The position numbers and the translations under genes were made by a program. Source: Lachnospiraceae bacterium (GTDB lineage: Bacteria > Bacillota_A > Clostridia > Lachnospirales > Lachnospiraceae). Taken from it: DNA of 23,735 nucleotides. The notes below the pieces were generated by a model. It made no database searches, was not told the DNA's origin, and saw only the letters and a program-made list of their open reading frames with translations. Each line of letters opens with the position of its first letter. Position 1 is the first letter of the stretch. This document shows, piece by piece, positions 1-6,919 of the stretch. The stretch covers positions 1 through 23,735 of the forward strand of contig JAGACI010000107.1 of assembly GCA_017614185.1 (NCBI GenBank), written 5' to 3'.

Positions 1-338
1 GCCTCAAGAGCCTTGTCAACACCCATAGCGATATCTGCTGACTGCTCGTCGATAGCTGTAAGAACTGCACATGTGTTGCCGTCAAATCCGTACTCGGATC
101 TGTCGTAACCGATCTCCTTTATTGTCTCACGGGCAATTCTGGGGATATCAACGTATGCGTTTGTGGTAATCTCACCTGTGATAAGTACGAATCCTGTACA
201 TGCAGCTGTCTCACAAGCTACACGGCTCATAGGATCCTTCTCCATAAGAGCGTCCAATATAGCATCTGAAATGGCATCGCAGAGTTTATCGGGATGTCCT
301 TCTGTTACTGATTCGGATGTAAATAATCTTTTTTCCAT
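1..338 (-). CDS. metK: S-adenosylmethionine synthetase, N-terminal part (3' end outside window)
   Basis: The enzyme makes S-adenosylmethionine from methionine and ATP in the cytoplasm. About 112 codons of the N-terminus are visible and the rest lies beyond base 1. The translation begins [18 protein letters not shown]; the GHPDK element near residues 14-18 carries the ATP/metal-binding His and Asp, and a GEITT stretch follows further on, both as in the MetK family. The ATG at 336-338 is preceded by an AAAGGAG ribosome binding site at about 348-354. A SAM-I riboswitch and terminator lie upstream, so the gene is fed back on by its own product. Identification is secure; only the missing C-terminal domains cannot be checked. 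Confidence 0.97.
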   Translation of the reverse strand, partial: MEKRLFTSESVTEGHPDKLCDAISDAILDALMEKDPMSRVACETAACTGFVLITGEITTNAYVDIPRIARETIKEIGYDRSEYGFDGNTCAVLTAIDEQSADIAMGVDKALE

Positions 339-383
339 TTAGTTTGTTCTCCTTTCGTTTATCAAAAGAGAAAGACACATTCC

Positions 384-462
384 GAAGCTTCGCTTCTCCA
401 TATCGCGACATTCGTCGCATACGTCTGAAGTCCTGTTTCGAATTTGGTGCAAGCACCAATTC
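384..462 (-). other. Structured metK leader downstream of the riboswitch terminator (three hairpins)
   Basis: Between the riboswitch terminator and the metK start are three inverted repeats: 440-462 (about 10 bp with one bulged base and a 2-base loop), 405-418 (GCGAC/GTCGC, 4-base loop) and 384-396 (GAAGC/GCTTC, 3-base loop). No credible gene occupies this stretch. They may stabilise the mRNA or act as a second control layer. No known RNA family is recognised. Confidence 0.4.
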
Positions 463-500
463 TCATCAGTCCATCATCCGTGCCCTTCTCATTGTTCGCG

Positions 501-534
501 CAAAAAAAACCGCTCACGAACAACGTAAGCGGTT
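501..534 (-). terminator. Intrinsic terminator of the metK SAM riboswitch
   Basis: On the minus strand an 11-bp stem (AACCGCTTACG with CGTGAGCGGTT, one G-U pair, 5-base loop) is followed directly by eight T residues. It lies just 3' of the SAM-I aptamer and before metK, the usual place for the OFF-state terminator. The G-U pair is consistent with RNA made from the minus strand. Confidence 0.9.
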
Positions 535-554
535 TAATAATCTCTAAACAACTT

Positions 555-657
555 CTTATTGTTCGATGTACCTTTCGGTATCGCTCAGGTTGGCACCTTC
601 CTTAAAGGGGTTGCCGTGGCTTCATAGATCCTCTGTATCTCCACCACTCTGAATAAG
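555..657 (-). promoter_or_regulatory. SAM-I (S-box) riboswitch aptamer upstream of metK
   Basis: The minus strand shows the S-box landmarks in order: a CTTATT P1 strand, AGAGTGGTGGAGA, ATGAAGCCACGGCAACC, GGTGCCAAC, and the closing AATAAG P1 strand. The P1 strands are 652-657 and 555-560. High SAM should stabilise P1 and allow the terminator at 501-534. A 7-base segment at 559-565, partly in P1, is perfectly complementary to 517-523 in the terminator and could form the antiterminator. The type and target gene agree with known S-box biology. Confidence 0.95.
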
Positions 658-683
658 AAATGATAATATTTGTTTGCCTGTTA

Positions 684-712
684 ACTCTAACACCTAAAAA
701 AGTGTTTGTCAA
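684..712 (-). promoter_or_regulatory. Candidate promoter for the metK leader
   Basis: A perfect -35 TTGACA (707-712) overlaps the murA stop codon, with a 17-bp spacer to TAGAGT (684-689), a 4/6 match to the -10 consensus. A second -10-like TATTAT at 663-668 would place the start closer to the aptamer but has only a poor -35. One of the two probably drives the riboswitch and metK. Confidence 0.4.
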
Positions 713-2001
713 CCAATCTTTAATTTAAACTTCTTGAAGTCTCTTTCGGTCTCCACCTTCTCAATCTGTGCACCGAGGCTTTGTAATTTCTTATGGAAAT
801 CCTCATATCCTCTCTCGATGTACTGAATGTTGTCAACGGTGGTAAATCCGCTTGCCGCAAGACCAGCAATTACAAGTGCGGCACCAGCTCGAAGGTCCGG
901 AGCTGTGATGCTTGCTCCCGTGTACTGCTCAACACCTGTGATAATTGCGGTATTGCCTTCAACCTTGATGTCGGCACCCATTCTTGCGAGCTCATCAACA
1001 TAACGGAAGCGGTTCTCGAAGATACTCTCCGTTACGATGCTTATTCCTCTTGCAAGTCCCAATGACGCTGCCATAACTGCCTGCATGTCTGTAGGGAATC
1101 CGGGATAAGGTAATGTCTTAACGTGTGTAGTCTTTAAAGGCTTGGAAGCAACTACACGAACGGAATCGTCAAACTCCTCTACCTCGCAGCCCATCTCGAT
1201 AAGTTTAGCTGTAATGGACTCAAGGTGCTTGGGAATTACATTCTTAACTGTGATATCACCCTTGGTTGCAGCTGCCGCGAACATAAATGTTCCCGCTTCA
1301 ATCTGGTCAGGGATGATTGTGTACTCTGTTCCGTGAAGGGAAGGTACACCTTTGATTCTGATTACGTCGGTACCTGCGCCCTTGATGTTCGCACCCATGC
1401 TGTTTAAGAAGTTGGCAAGGTCAACGACGTGGGGCTCTTTGGCCGAGTTCTCAATGATGGTCTGTCCCTCTGCAAGAACTGCTGCCATCATAACGTTGAT
1501 GGTTGCTCCTACAGAAACAACGTCCATGTATATATGCGCGCCTGTAAGCTTATCAGCTTTGGCTATTACTGAACCATGTTCGATTTTGATTGTGGCACCG
1601 AGTGCCTTGAATCCCTTGATATGCTGGTCGATTCCGCGGGAACCGATATCGCATCCGCCGGGGAGGGCTACTGTTGCCTCTTTGTACTTGCCAAGAAGTG
1701 TTCCGATAAGGTAGTAGGAACCACGAATCTTTCTAAGATCCTCCTGGTCTGCAACAAGGCTGTGAATCTGAGCTCCGTTTATGGCAACGGAGTGTTTGCC
1801 CTTTTTCTTTTCATTGACGCCAAGCTTCTTCATTCCGTCCAAAAGAATTCGGATATCACTTACGTCAGGTATATTATCAATATAAACGGTATCATCCGTC
1901 ATTATCGAAGCGGCAATGATGGGGAGTGCGGCGTTCTTGGCGCCTCCGATCTCCACCTCTCCTACGAGAGGATTTCCACCCTTCATAGCATATTCTTCCA
2001 T
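709..2001 (-). CDS. murA: UDP-N-acetylglucosamine 1-carboxyvinyltransferase
   Basis: The enzyme transfers enolpyruvate from PEP to UDP-GlcNAc, the first committed step of peptidoglycan synthesis, in the cytoplasm. The 430-residue length fits the family (about 420-430). Visible signatures are GGAKNAALPI with the catalytic Lys22/Asn23, LPGGCDIGSRGIDQH with the PEP-binding, fosfomycin-targeted cysteine at residue 117, and PGFPTDMQA with the conserved Asp305. The usual Pro after the Arg of the Cys loop is Gly here, a minor variant. The ATG is preceded by ACGAGGTTC. It has its own tandem promoters at 2040-2096. There is no clear terminator after the stop, because the metK promoter candidate overlaps it. 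Clostridia often carry two MurA paralogues; which one this is cannot be told from the window. Confidence 0.96.
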   Translation of the reverse strand: MEEYAMKGGNPLVGEVEIGGAKNAALPIIAASIMTDDTVYIDNIPDVSDIRILLDGMKKLGVNEKKKGKHSVAINGAQIHSLVADQEDLRKIRGSYYLIGTLLGKYKEATVALPGGCDIGSRGIDQHIKGFKALGATIKIEHGSVIAKADKLTGAHIYMDVVSVGATINVMMAAVLAEGQTIIENSAKEPHVVDLANFLNSMGANIKGAGTDVIRIKGVPSLHGTEYTIIPDQIEAGTFMFAAAATKGDITVKNVIPKHLESITAKLIEMGCEVEEFDDSVRVVASKPLKTTHVKTLPYPGFPTDMQAVMAASLGLARGISIVTESIFENRFRYVDELARMGADIKVEGNTAIITGVEQYTGASITAPDLRAGAALVIAGLAASGFTTVDNIQYIERGYEDFHKKLQSLGAQIEKVETERDFKKFKLKIG

Positions 2002-2039
2002 TTTGAACCTCGTAAAAGTCTTTTTACCCCGAGTTCGAC

Positions 2040-2068
2040 ATTCTAGCCGAAAGAAATACTCTTGTCAA
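2040..2068 (-). promoter_or_regulatory. murA proximal promoter
   Basis: TTGACA (2063-2068, 6/6), a 17-bp spacer and TAGAAT (2040-2045, 5/6) sit upstream of murA, giving an expected start near 2033 and a leader of about 30 bases. Confidence 0.75.
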
Positions 2069-2096
2069 ATTATAACACAAAACAGGTATTTGTAAA
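2069..2096 (-). promoter_or_regulatory. murA distal promoter (extended -10)
   Basis: TTTACA (2091-2096), a 16-bp spacer and TATAAT (2069-2074) with an upstream TGT give an extended -10 element. Its -10 directly abuts the -35 of the proximal promoter, so polymerase can probably occupy only one at a time. Confidence 0.6.
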
Positions 2097-2103
2097 CCAA
2101 ACC

Positions 2104-3693
2104 TTAGTTCAGGTACTGGAGCGGGTCAACCGCGGTTCCGCCAATCCTTATCTCGAAGTGGAGGTGAGGACCTGTGGAAATACCTGTATTACCGGAAGAA
2201 GCAATTCTGTCTCCCTGTGTTACGGACTGTCCAACCGAAACAAGAACTTTGCTTAAGTGAGCATATCTTGTCTGTCTTCCGTCGGGATGGTCAATGAATA
2301 CGCAGTATCCGTATCCGCTACCCCAGCCTGCCTTGGAAACGACACCGGTACTTGATGCATATACGGGTGTTCCTACAGGTGTGGACCAGTCGACGCCTTC
2401 ATGGTAAGAGCTTGCGCCTCTTGTAGGTGCGCCTCTTCTTCCGAAGCGTGAACTTAAGGTACCACCGGAAATAGGTTTAACATATGTAGGAGGAATCTTG
2501 GTTCCGCGCTTCATGATCTTGGGAACTGCCTGGATTACTATCTCCTGCTTAACGACTTCCTTGCTCTCCTCATTGTCGTTTGAGTAGTTAACCACGGAAA
2601 CAGTCTTTCTGAAGCCTGCTGAAGGCTGCTGTAAGACTTCTGTCTGAGTGGTGTACCAGTCGTCGACGGGAATGATCTGAATCTCTTCGTCGTATGATTC
2701 CTCTATGTACTCCTGAACCTGTCTTCTGACGGATATCTCAGGTTCCGGTACAGTAATCTTTAATTCGTCATTAATATGAAGGATTGAATACTCGTTATCA
2801 AGGGTTTTGTTAAGCTCGATGATACGGTCAACAGGAATACCTGTTGTAAGTGAGATACCTGAAAGTGTATCTCCCGGCTGAACCACATAAATCGTATCCT
2901 TCTCGGTTTCCTTGGTAACTTCTATAATAGCGTCCTCGAGGGGAGTGAATCTGGATGAGGGAAGGTATGACTCAACGACCTCAATCTTCTCTGCGAATCC
3001 CATATCGATTAAGCCGTATTCGAATTCGTTCCAGGTCTTCTCTCTTGCAGGCTCGATATTCTCAAGCATGGTATCGATTTCTTCACTGATACCGCCGTCT
3101 CTTCTTCCTCTTGCATCAACGGAATATGTAAGCCCGTTCTCCTCTTCGTCTTCCGCCTTTATTACAAGCGCGGTAAGAACGTTGAACTCACGTCCAGCGT
3201 CATGAACAAGCTCTACTCTGAATTCGCCGTTTTCTTCCTGATACTTGTCAAGGCAGGCCTGAAGCATCTTTCTTACTTCCTCAATTGAAGTAAGATTAAC
3301 GGAATACTCGTTAACTTTGACGGTGTAGCCGTGAGCCATCGTGGTCTGAATGCTGCCGCGAAGGACTCTTTCGATGTTGGCCATCATGGTCTCTTTGGAA
3401 TCGATTTCACCCCAGAGGACTTCACTGCCTTCAGTTGTGACATCGGTTTCCATGAAAACCAGATCGTCGCTTTCCGATGCAACCTTCTTGCGTGCGGTAC
3501 GAATATAAGAATCCAGATCTTCAAGACCGCCTACTGTTCCGACATACTCACCGTTAACGGAAACGGCAAAGAAGTTGTCGCCCTTGCTTTCAAAAGGGGT
3601 GTAGCTCGGCAAGAAAAAAGCGGCTATAACGGCCGCAAAGCAAGATATCTTTATGAATCTAAGTTTGATATGTCTGCTGTACTTCGTTTTCAT
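2104..3693 (-). CDS. Membrane-anchored LysM-G5-M23 peptidoglycan endopeptidase
   Basis: A probable cell-wall hydrolase or its regulator acting outside the membrane. Residues 10-30 form one hydrophobic N-terminal anchor or signal. Residues 45-260 are a long region without a domain I can name. A LysM domain with YVVQPGDTLSGIS follows at about 268-315, then a G5-like segment at about 320-395 ending in KRGTKI, then an M23 (lysostaphin-type) domain at 411-526. The zinc and catalytic residues are present: His431 and Asp435 in YHEGVDW, His479 in RYAHL, and His510/His512 in GPHLHFE, so it should be active rather than degenerate. It lies 43 bases after the coiled-coil membrane protein gene and is probably co-transcribed. 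The ATG has no good Shine-Dalgarno; instead a 6-3-6 inverted repeat (3699-3713) covers the place where one is expected. Confidence 0.9.
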   Translation of the reverse strand: MKTKYSRHIKLRFIKISCFAAVIAAFFLPSYTPFESKGDNFFAVSVNGEYVGTVGGLEDLDSYIRTARKKVASESDDLVFMETDVTTEGSEVLWGEIDSKETMMANIERVLRGSIQTTMAHGYTVKVNEYSVNLTSIEEVRKMLQACLDKYQEENGEFRVELVHDAGREFNVLTALVIKAEDEEENGLTYSVDARGRRDGGISEEIDTMLENIEPAREKTWNEFEYGLIDMGFAEKIEVVESYLPSSRFTPLEDAIIEVTKETEKDTIYVVQPGDTLSGISLTTGIPVDRIIELNKTLDNEYSILHINDELKITVPEPEISVRRQVQEYIEESYDEEIQIIPVDDWYTTQTEVLQQPSAGFRKTVSVVNYSNDNEESKEVVKQEIVIQAVPKIMKRGTKIPPTYVKPISGGTLSSRFGRRGAPTRGASSYHEGVDWSTPVGTPVYASSTGVVSKAGWGSGYGYCVFIDHPDGRQTRYAHLSKVLVSVGQSVTQGDRIASSGNTGISTGPHLHFEIRIGGTAVDPLQYLN

Positions 3694-3736
3694 ATTTCAA
3701 ATAAATCTTATTTCTGTTTGACTCTGACCAATGGAC

Positions 3737-4204
3737 CTATAATATATGAAAATATACCAAAAGGTCAAATGCCAAATCTGCTGCTGCGCATACAAATGCA
3801 AGGATGGCAAAAACAAGGCCAACCACGAACTTGCCGTTAACAGACTTTCTTACAGCCTTAACAGCGTCCTTAACAGCCGCACTCTCTTCCTGAACAACCG
3901 CCTGTACGTTGCGGTATACTTTGACATTCTCTTTGTGAACGCACTCATAGGCATCTGCGTTCATGTTCTTAATCTGCTCCATAAGAGTCTCTCTTGATGT
4001 CTCAAGATTATCGATCAACTCTTTCATCTTATCAGCAGCTTCTGTATTGGAAAGGCTAAGCTTGCGCATGTCCTGTAAGCAGACGTCATACTGCTCCATC
4101 TGCTTCTTCATTCTCTCTATTTCAGCGGCCTCAGCCTGTGCATTCGCTTTAATGATTTCCTGTGAATTAAATCTCTGTGCTAATTTATCCATAAAATTGT
4201 CCAT
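3737..4204 (-). CDS. Small coiled-coil protein with C-terminal membrane anchor, unknown function
   Basis: I do not recognise a named family. The 155-residue product begins MDNFMDKLAQRF, is charged and strongly helical from about residue 10 to 120 (Glu/Lys/Gln/Ala-rich, coiled-coil-like), and ends in a hydrophobic stretch at about 125-154 that would make one or two membrane spans. This suggests a tail-anchored protein with a cytoplasmic rod. An in-frame ATG at 4258 exists, but it lies inside a strong promoter (4249-4277), so the transcript would start after it; the ATG at 4204 has an AAGGGGG ribosome binding site about 13 bases upstream. The next gene is an M23 cell-wall peptidase, so a role at the envelope is a guess from context only. 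Confidence 0.75.
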   Translation of the reverse strand: MDNFMDKLAQRFNSQEIIKANAQAEAAEIERMKKQMEQYDVCLQDMRKLSLSNTEAADKMKELIDNLETSRETLMEQIKNMNADAYECVHKENVKVYRNVQAVVQEESAAVKDAVKAVRKSVNGKFVVGLVFAILAFVCAAADLAFDLLVYFHIL

Positions 4205-4248
4205 TTTTCTTATACAACCCCCTTCTATGAAATTAACCAGCTTTTTAA

Positions 4249-4277
4249 ATTTTATCATTTTAACTTCTCATTTTCAA
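4249..4277 (-). promoter_or_regulatory. Promoter for the coiled-coil/M23 operon
   Basis: TTGAAA (4272-4277, 5/6), a 17-bp spacer and TAAAAT (4249-4254, 5/6) with an extended TGA just before the -10. The expected start is near 4242. This excludes the upstream in-frame ATG at 4258 as the translation start. Confidence 0.7.
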
Positions 4278-4462
4278 TGCCATATTATTTTGTGCATGTT
4301 GTACACATTTATATATGGTTCTTTTATATCGTTTGTTGTATTTAACCAATGATTTACATTTTGTTCATACTTCGTTCATAATTTCATACTATAATCAACT
4401 CATAAACAAAAGATAAATCGTTAAATCCTTGCATATGCCATGCAGATATTTTTTTCATAATA
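4278..4462. other. AT-rich intergenic region with TTCATA direct repeats
   Basis: No gene is supported here. The stretch is very AT-rich. It carries three copies of TTCATA at 4364-4369, 4375-4380 and 4383-4388, the first two within a GTTCATA repeat 11 bases apart, about one helical turn. This could be a protein-binding site upstream of the 4249-4277 promoter or chance in AT-rich DNA. Confidence 0.3.
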
Positions 4463-4488
4463 GCCCCGACATCGTAAGATGCCGGGGC
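4463..4488 (-). terminator. Probable terminator of the hpt-to-alarmone-synthetase operon
   Basis: An 11-bp stem (4463-4473 with 4478-4488, 4-base loop) lies just after the alarmone synthetase stop. The one imperfect pair is A-C on the plus strand but G-U on the minus strand, so it fits minus-strand RNA. The sequence after it is only weakly T-rich, so termination efficiency is uncertain. A smaller hairpin (CCTCAT/ATGAGG, about 4492-4505) sits between it and the stop codon. Confidence 0.6.
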
Positions 4489-4509
4489 ACTCCTCATTTT
4501 ATGAGGTTT

Positions 4510-5187
4510 TTAATACTCTTCAAATCCGTATCCGGACTCCAGTCCCTGAATCTGCTCGTTGAGCTGCTCCATTCTGTTATCCAGATCCGATACCATCTTG
4601 GCACAATCCACAAGTTCTTTCTTAAGATTCTCAGGTGCATTACCCTCAAACTTATAGTGAATCTTGTGCTCAAGGCTGGCCCAGAAGTCCATCGCAACGG
4701 TTCTTATCTGAATCTCAACCTTTGCGTCTATAGTTCTGTCAGAAAGGTATACGGGCACCGTAACTATCATATGGTAGGACTTGTAGCCGCTTGCCTTCGG
4801 ATAGGTAATATAATCCTTCTCCGAAAGAACGGTTATGTCCTTCTGGTTCCTTAATATCTCGGCGATTCTGTAGATATCGGAAGTAAAGGAACAGATAATT
4901 CTGATTCCCGCGATATCGTTGACGTACTGAATCATATTGTCGATGGTAGATTCTCTTCCATTCTTCTTGAGTTTCTTGACAATGCTTTCAGGCGTCTTGA
5001 TTCTGCCTTTGATATGCTCTATTGGGTTGTAACGGTGCACGTGCTGGAATTCGTCGTTTAGAATTTCAAGCTTTGTCTCGACCTGGTGAAGTGCGGATGT
5101 GTATACGAGGATAACCTCTCTCCAGCTGTCCACACTGCCGTTCATGGCCTCGCGCTCGTCTTTATGGCGTTCTTCAGCGTAATCCAT
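4510..5187 (-). CDS. relQ: Small alarmone synthetase (RelQ/YjbM-type (p)ppGpp synthetase)
   Basis: Predicted to transfer pyrophosphate from ATP to GDP or GTP, making (p)ppGpp in the cytoplasm. At 225 residues it holds only the RelA/SpoT synthetase domain: there is no HD hydrolase, TGS or ACT domain, which defines the small synthetase class. Family motifs are present: HIKGRIKTPESIVKKL (58-73), DIAGIRI with catalytic Asp91, YPKASGYKSYH (129-139, guanine-nucleotide site), VEIQIRT with Glu158, and SLEHKIHYK (171-179). The ribosome binding site AGAAGGGTG precedes the ATG. It is the last gene of the operon running from 7463, 30 bases after the sugar-nucleotide enzyme. RelQ rather than RelP is judged from overall likeness and is less sure than the family. 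Confidence 0.92.
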   Translation of the reverse strand: MDYAEERHKDEREAMNGSVDSWREVILVYTSALHQVETKLEILNDEFQHVHRYNPIEHIKGRIKTPESIVKKLKKNGRESTIDNMIQYVNDIAGIRIICSFTSDIYRIAEILRNQKDITVLSEKDYITYPKASGYKSYHMIVTVPVYLSDRTIDAKVEIQIRTVAMDFWASLEHKIHYKFEGNAPENLKKELVDCAKMVSDLDNRMEQLNEQIQGLESGYGFEEY

Positions 5188-5217
5188 TAATTATCACCCT
5201 TCTGTAAATGATTTGTT

Positions 5218-6447
5218 TTAAAGAACGATACCGTTCTTCTTGCAAAGTTCTCTTGCGCTCTCTACAGAGTCAATACCTGTCTTGTTCTTGATAGGTGCGA
5301 ATTCTTTTTCACGAACAACTTCATAAGGAAGGCATGAGCCCATCTCATAGATGTGATCGAGAATAAGTGATTCGAACTTATAGCCGTTTGGAGTCTCAGG
5401 CTTAAAGAAGTTTCCGTCCTTGTCAAGGCAGGGAATCTTCTTCTCTACTACGTGAAGAGGAAGGTTCTTGTCCATAACCTCAACTGACTTCTTGATATTG
5501 AAAAGATAGTTAAGGATAACACCGAAGTTGTAAGCGGGATCACCCTTTTCATCCTTGGCATCCATCATCTCATCGGTAAGTTCATAGTACTCAACGATTG
5601 AGGGATGTCCGTCCTCCAAGCAGACTACTCCGACTTTCTCATCTCTTGCAGCCTTTTTAACAACCTTTGCACCTACCGTGCAGCCGCTTAAAAGTGTAGC
5701 TCCCACGAAAGCGGGATCAGCGATTCTTTGAAGTACGTTGTCAACTGCGAAGGTGTTAAGCCACTCTACGCCAAGCTCCTCAGCCTTCTTAAGAAGACCG
5801 GCTTTGACAAATGATGAGAACCATCCGCCGTTACCGTTGGGAGAAGTTGCCATACGGAACTTGCTCTCCATATAAATCTTGCCTTCGTAGTCTGATGCGG
5901 GAGCCATCTCCTGCTTAAAGAAGAATACGAAGTCTTTGTTGTAACCGAAGAAATTCTTCTCAGTCAAAAACTTAATCGTAGCGTCGTTATTCTTCTCACT
6001 TGTCATAATAAAGAGAGGAATCCACTTTCCGTCTGCGGCGTTAACCACGTCGAAGAGGTTCTCGATAAGTCTCTGGAAGATAAATACGTCCTTGGTGATA
6101 CCGATGTTGTACATTCCCTTAGGATCATCGGAACCAAGTCTTGTGCCCATACCTCCGGCAAGTAATACGGCACCAACTTTGCAGGCTTTGATAGCCTCAA
6201 TACCCTTAGCGTAGAACTCATCCCTTTTAGCTTCGATTTCAGGAATCTCCATAGCGGCCAAAGGCTCATACTTCCCCTTTTTAGCAGGAGCCTTCTTAGC
6301 TTCGAGTGCTGAAAGAATGCTAAAATCAGTCTCTTCAATCTGAGTAAGAAGAGCTGATTTCTCGTCTTCACTAAGTGTGTCGAAGTACTTAAGGACATGA
6401 GCCTGTCCGTACTTCTCAAGTTTTGCTAATGCTTCGTTGTAATTCAT
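5218..6447 (-). CDS. UDPGP-family UDP-sugar pyrophosphorylase, probably UDP-N-acetylhexosamine type
   Basis: A eukaryotic-like uridylyltransferase that would join UTP and a sugar-1-phosphate to give UDP-sugar and pyrophosphate. The nucleotide-binding loop LAGGMGTRLG (96-105) is followed by PKGMYNIG (109-116); the PKGM form is typical of UDP-GlcNAc/GalNAc pyrophosphorylases rather than UDP-glucose ones. SPNGNGG (202-208) and VDN (235-237) are the usual sugar and metal contact elements. The 409 residues are somewhat shorter than the eukaryotic enzymes (about 500). GGAGGAAACAAA precedes the ATG. It follows the membrane-anchored protein by 21 bases. If HexNAc-specific, it would feed MurA and surface polysaccharide, a role that bacterial GlmU normally fills. 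Substrate is inferred, family is clear. Confidence 0.88.
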   Translation of the reverse strand: MNYNEALAKLEKYGQAHVLKYFDTLSEDEKSALLTQIEETDFSILSALEAKKAPAKKGKYEPLAAMEIPEIEAKRDEFYAKGIEAIKACKVGAVLLAGGMGTRLGSDDPKGMYNIGITKDVFIFQRLIENLFDVVNAADGKWIPLFIMTSEKNNDATIKFLTEKNFFGYNKDFVFFFKQEMAPASDYEGKIYMESKFRMATSPNGNGGWFSSFVKAGLLKKAEELGVEWLNTFAVDNVLQRIADPAFVGATLLSGCTVGAKVVKKAARDEKVGVVCLEDGHPSIVEYYELTDEMMDAKDEKGDPAYNFGVILNYLFNIKKSVEVMDKNLPLHVVEKKIPCLDKDGNFFKPETPNGYKFESLILDHIYEMGSCLPYEVVREKEFAPIKNKTGIDSVESARELCKKNGIVL

Positions 6448-6468
6448 TTTGTTTCCTCCGAAAGAATT

Positions 6469-6909
6469 CTATTTAAAGGCATTAAAGAATTTGGCCATTG
6501 GTTCGACGGTATCGTGCAAATCGCCGATTGCCTTATTTAATGTCTCTATATCAATACTCTTAAGGTCATCAAGCGCATCCTTTAATCCTTCTGCGTTGTC
6601 GTTTAAGACCTTGTTCATGTTATCGGATGTGTTAAGAAGTCCTGCAGTAAGCTTGTCGATGTTGGCAAGGCTGTCCTCGGCTTTAACGATTGTATCGTTT
6701 GCCTTGTTAAGAATCCTTGCAGCCTTGGGAATGAGTACGCATCCCGCAATTACAAACACAAGGCAAATAATAACAGCAGCGATACCTGTAATCCTTGCGT
6801 AGAAGGTTCTCTTCTCATTGCTCTCGATAAGCTTTTTAATGGTATCCTGCCTTAAAAGGTCCTGCTCTCCCATTACTTTGTCAACTGTAATTACCTTTTC
6901 TTCATCCAT
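6469..6909 (-). CDS. Membrane-anchored helical protein, unknown function
   Basis: The 146-residue product has a charged N-terminal tail (1-36), one membrane span (about 38-61, AVIICLVFVIAG) and a C-terminal helical part (62-146) rich in Asn, Asp, Leu and Lys with repeated heptad-like spacing. It resembles DUF948-type and chemoreceptor-stalk helices in style, but I cannot assign a family. An ATG at 6915 is in frame, but the AGAGG ribosome binding site is only one base from it, while it lies 7 bases before the ATG at 6909, so 6909 is chosen. The stop codon of the preceding microprotein overlaps this ribosome binding site, which suggests coupled translation. It sits between a Cys-rich microprotein and a sugar-nucleotide enzyme. 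Confidence 0.8.
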   Translation of the reverse strand: MDEEKVITVDKVMGEQDLLRQDTIKKLIESNEKRTFYARITGIAAVIICLVFVIAGCVLIPKAARILNKANDTIVKAEDSLANIDKLTAGLLNTSDNMNKVLNDNAEGLKDALDDLKSIDIETLNKAIGDLHDTVEPMAKFFNAFK

Positions 6910-6919
6910 AACCATACCT

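Noticed and set aside
344..547. 67-codon plus-strand open frame in the metK leader
   Set aside because: It covers the riboswitch terminator and leader hairpins on the opposite strand; the product has no recognisable features and there is no reason to expect plus-strand translation.
1352..1714. Plus-strand open frames inside murA, including 1576-2046
   Set aside because: They are antisense to a fully conserved gene and show no family features; the codon structure of murA explains them.
4205..4258. Upstream ATG (4258) for the coiled-coil membrane protein
   Set aside because: It lies between the -35 and -10 of a strong promoter, and a better-supported start with AAGGGGG exists at 4204.
4441..4510. 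Plus-strand terminator formed by CCTCAT/ATGAGG followed by TTTTT
   Set aside because: There is no plus-strand gene upstream to terminate; the stronger neighbouring stem pairs better as minus-strand RNA.
6003..6419. 138-codon minus-strand frame within the UDP-sugar pyrophosphorylase gene
   Set aside because: Same strand but wrong frame; the Arg/Leu/Ser-rich product is typical of an out-of-frame reading of a real gene.
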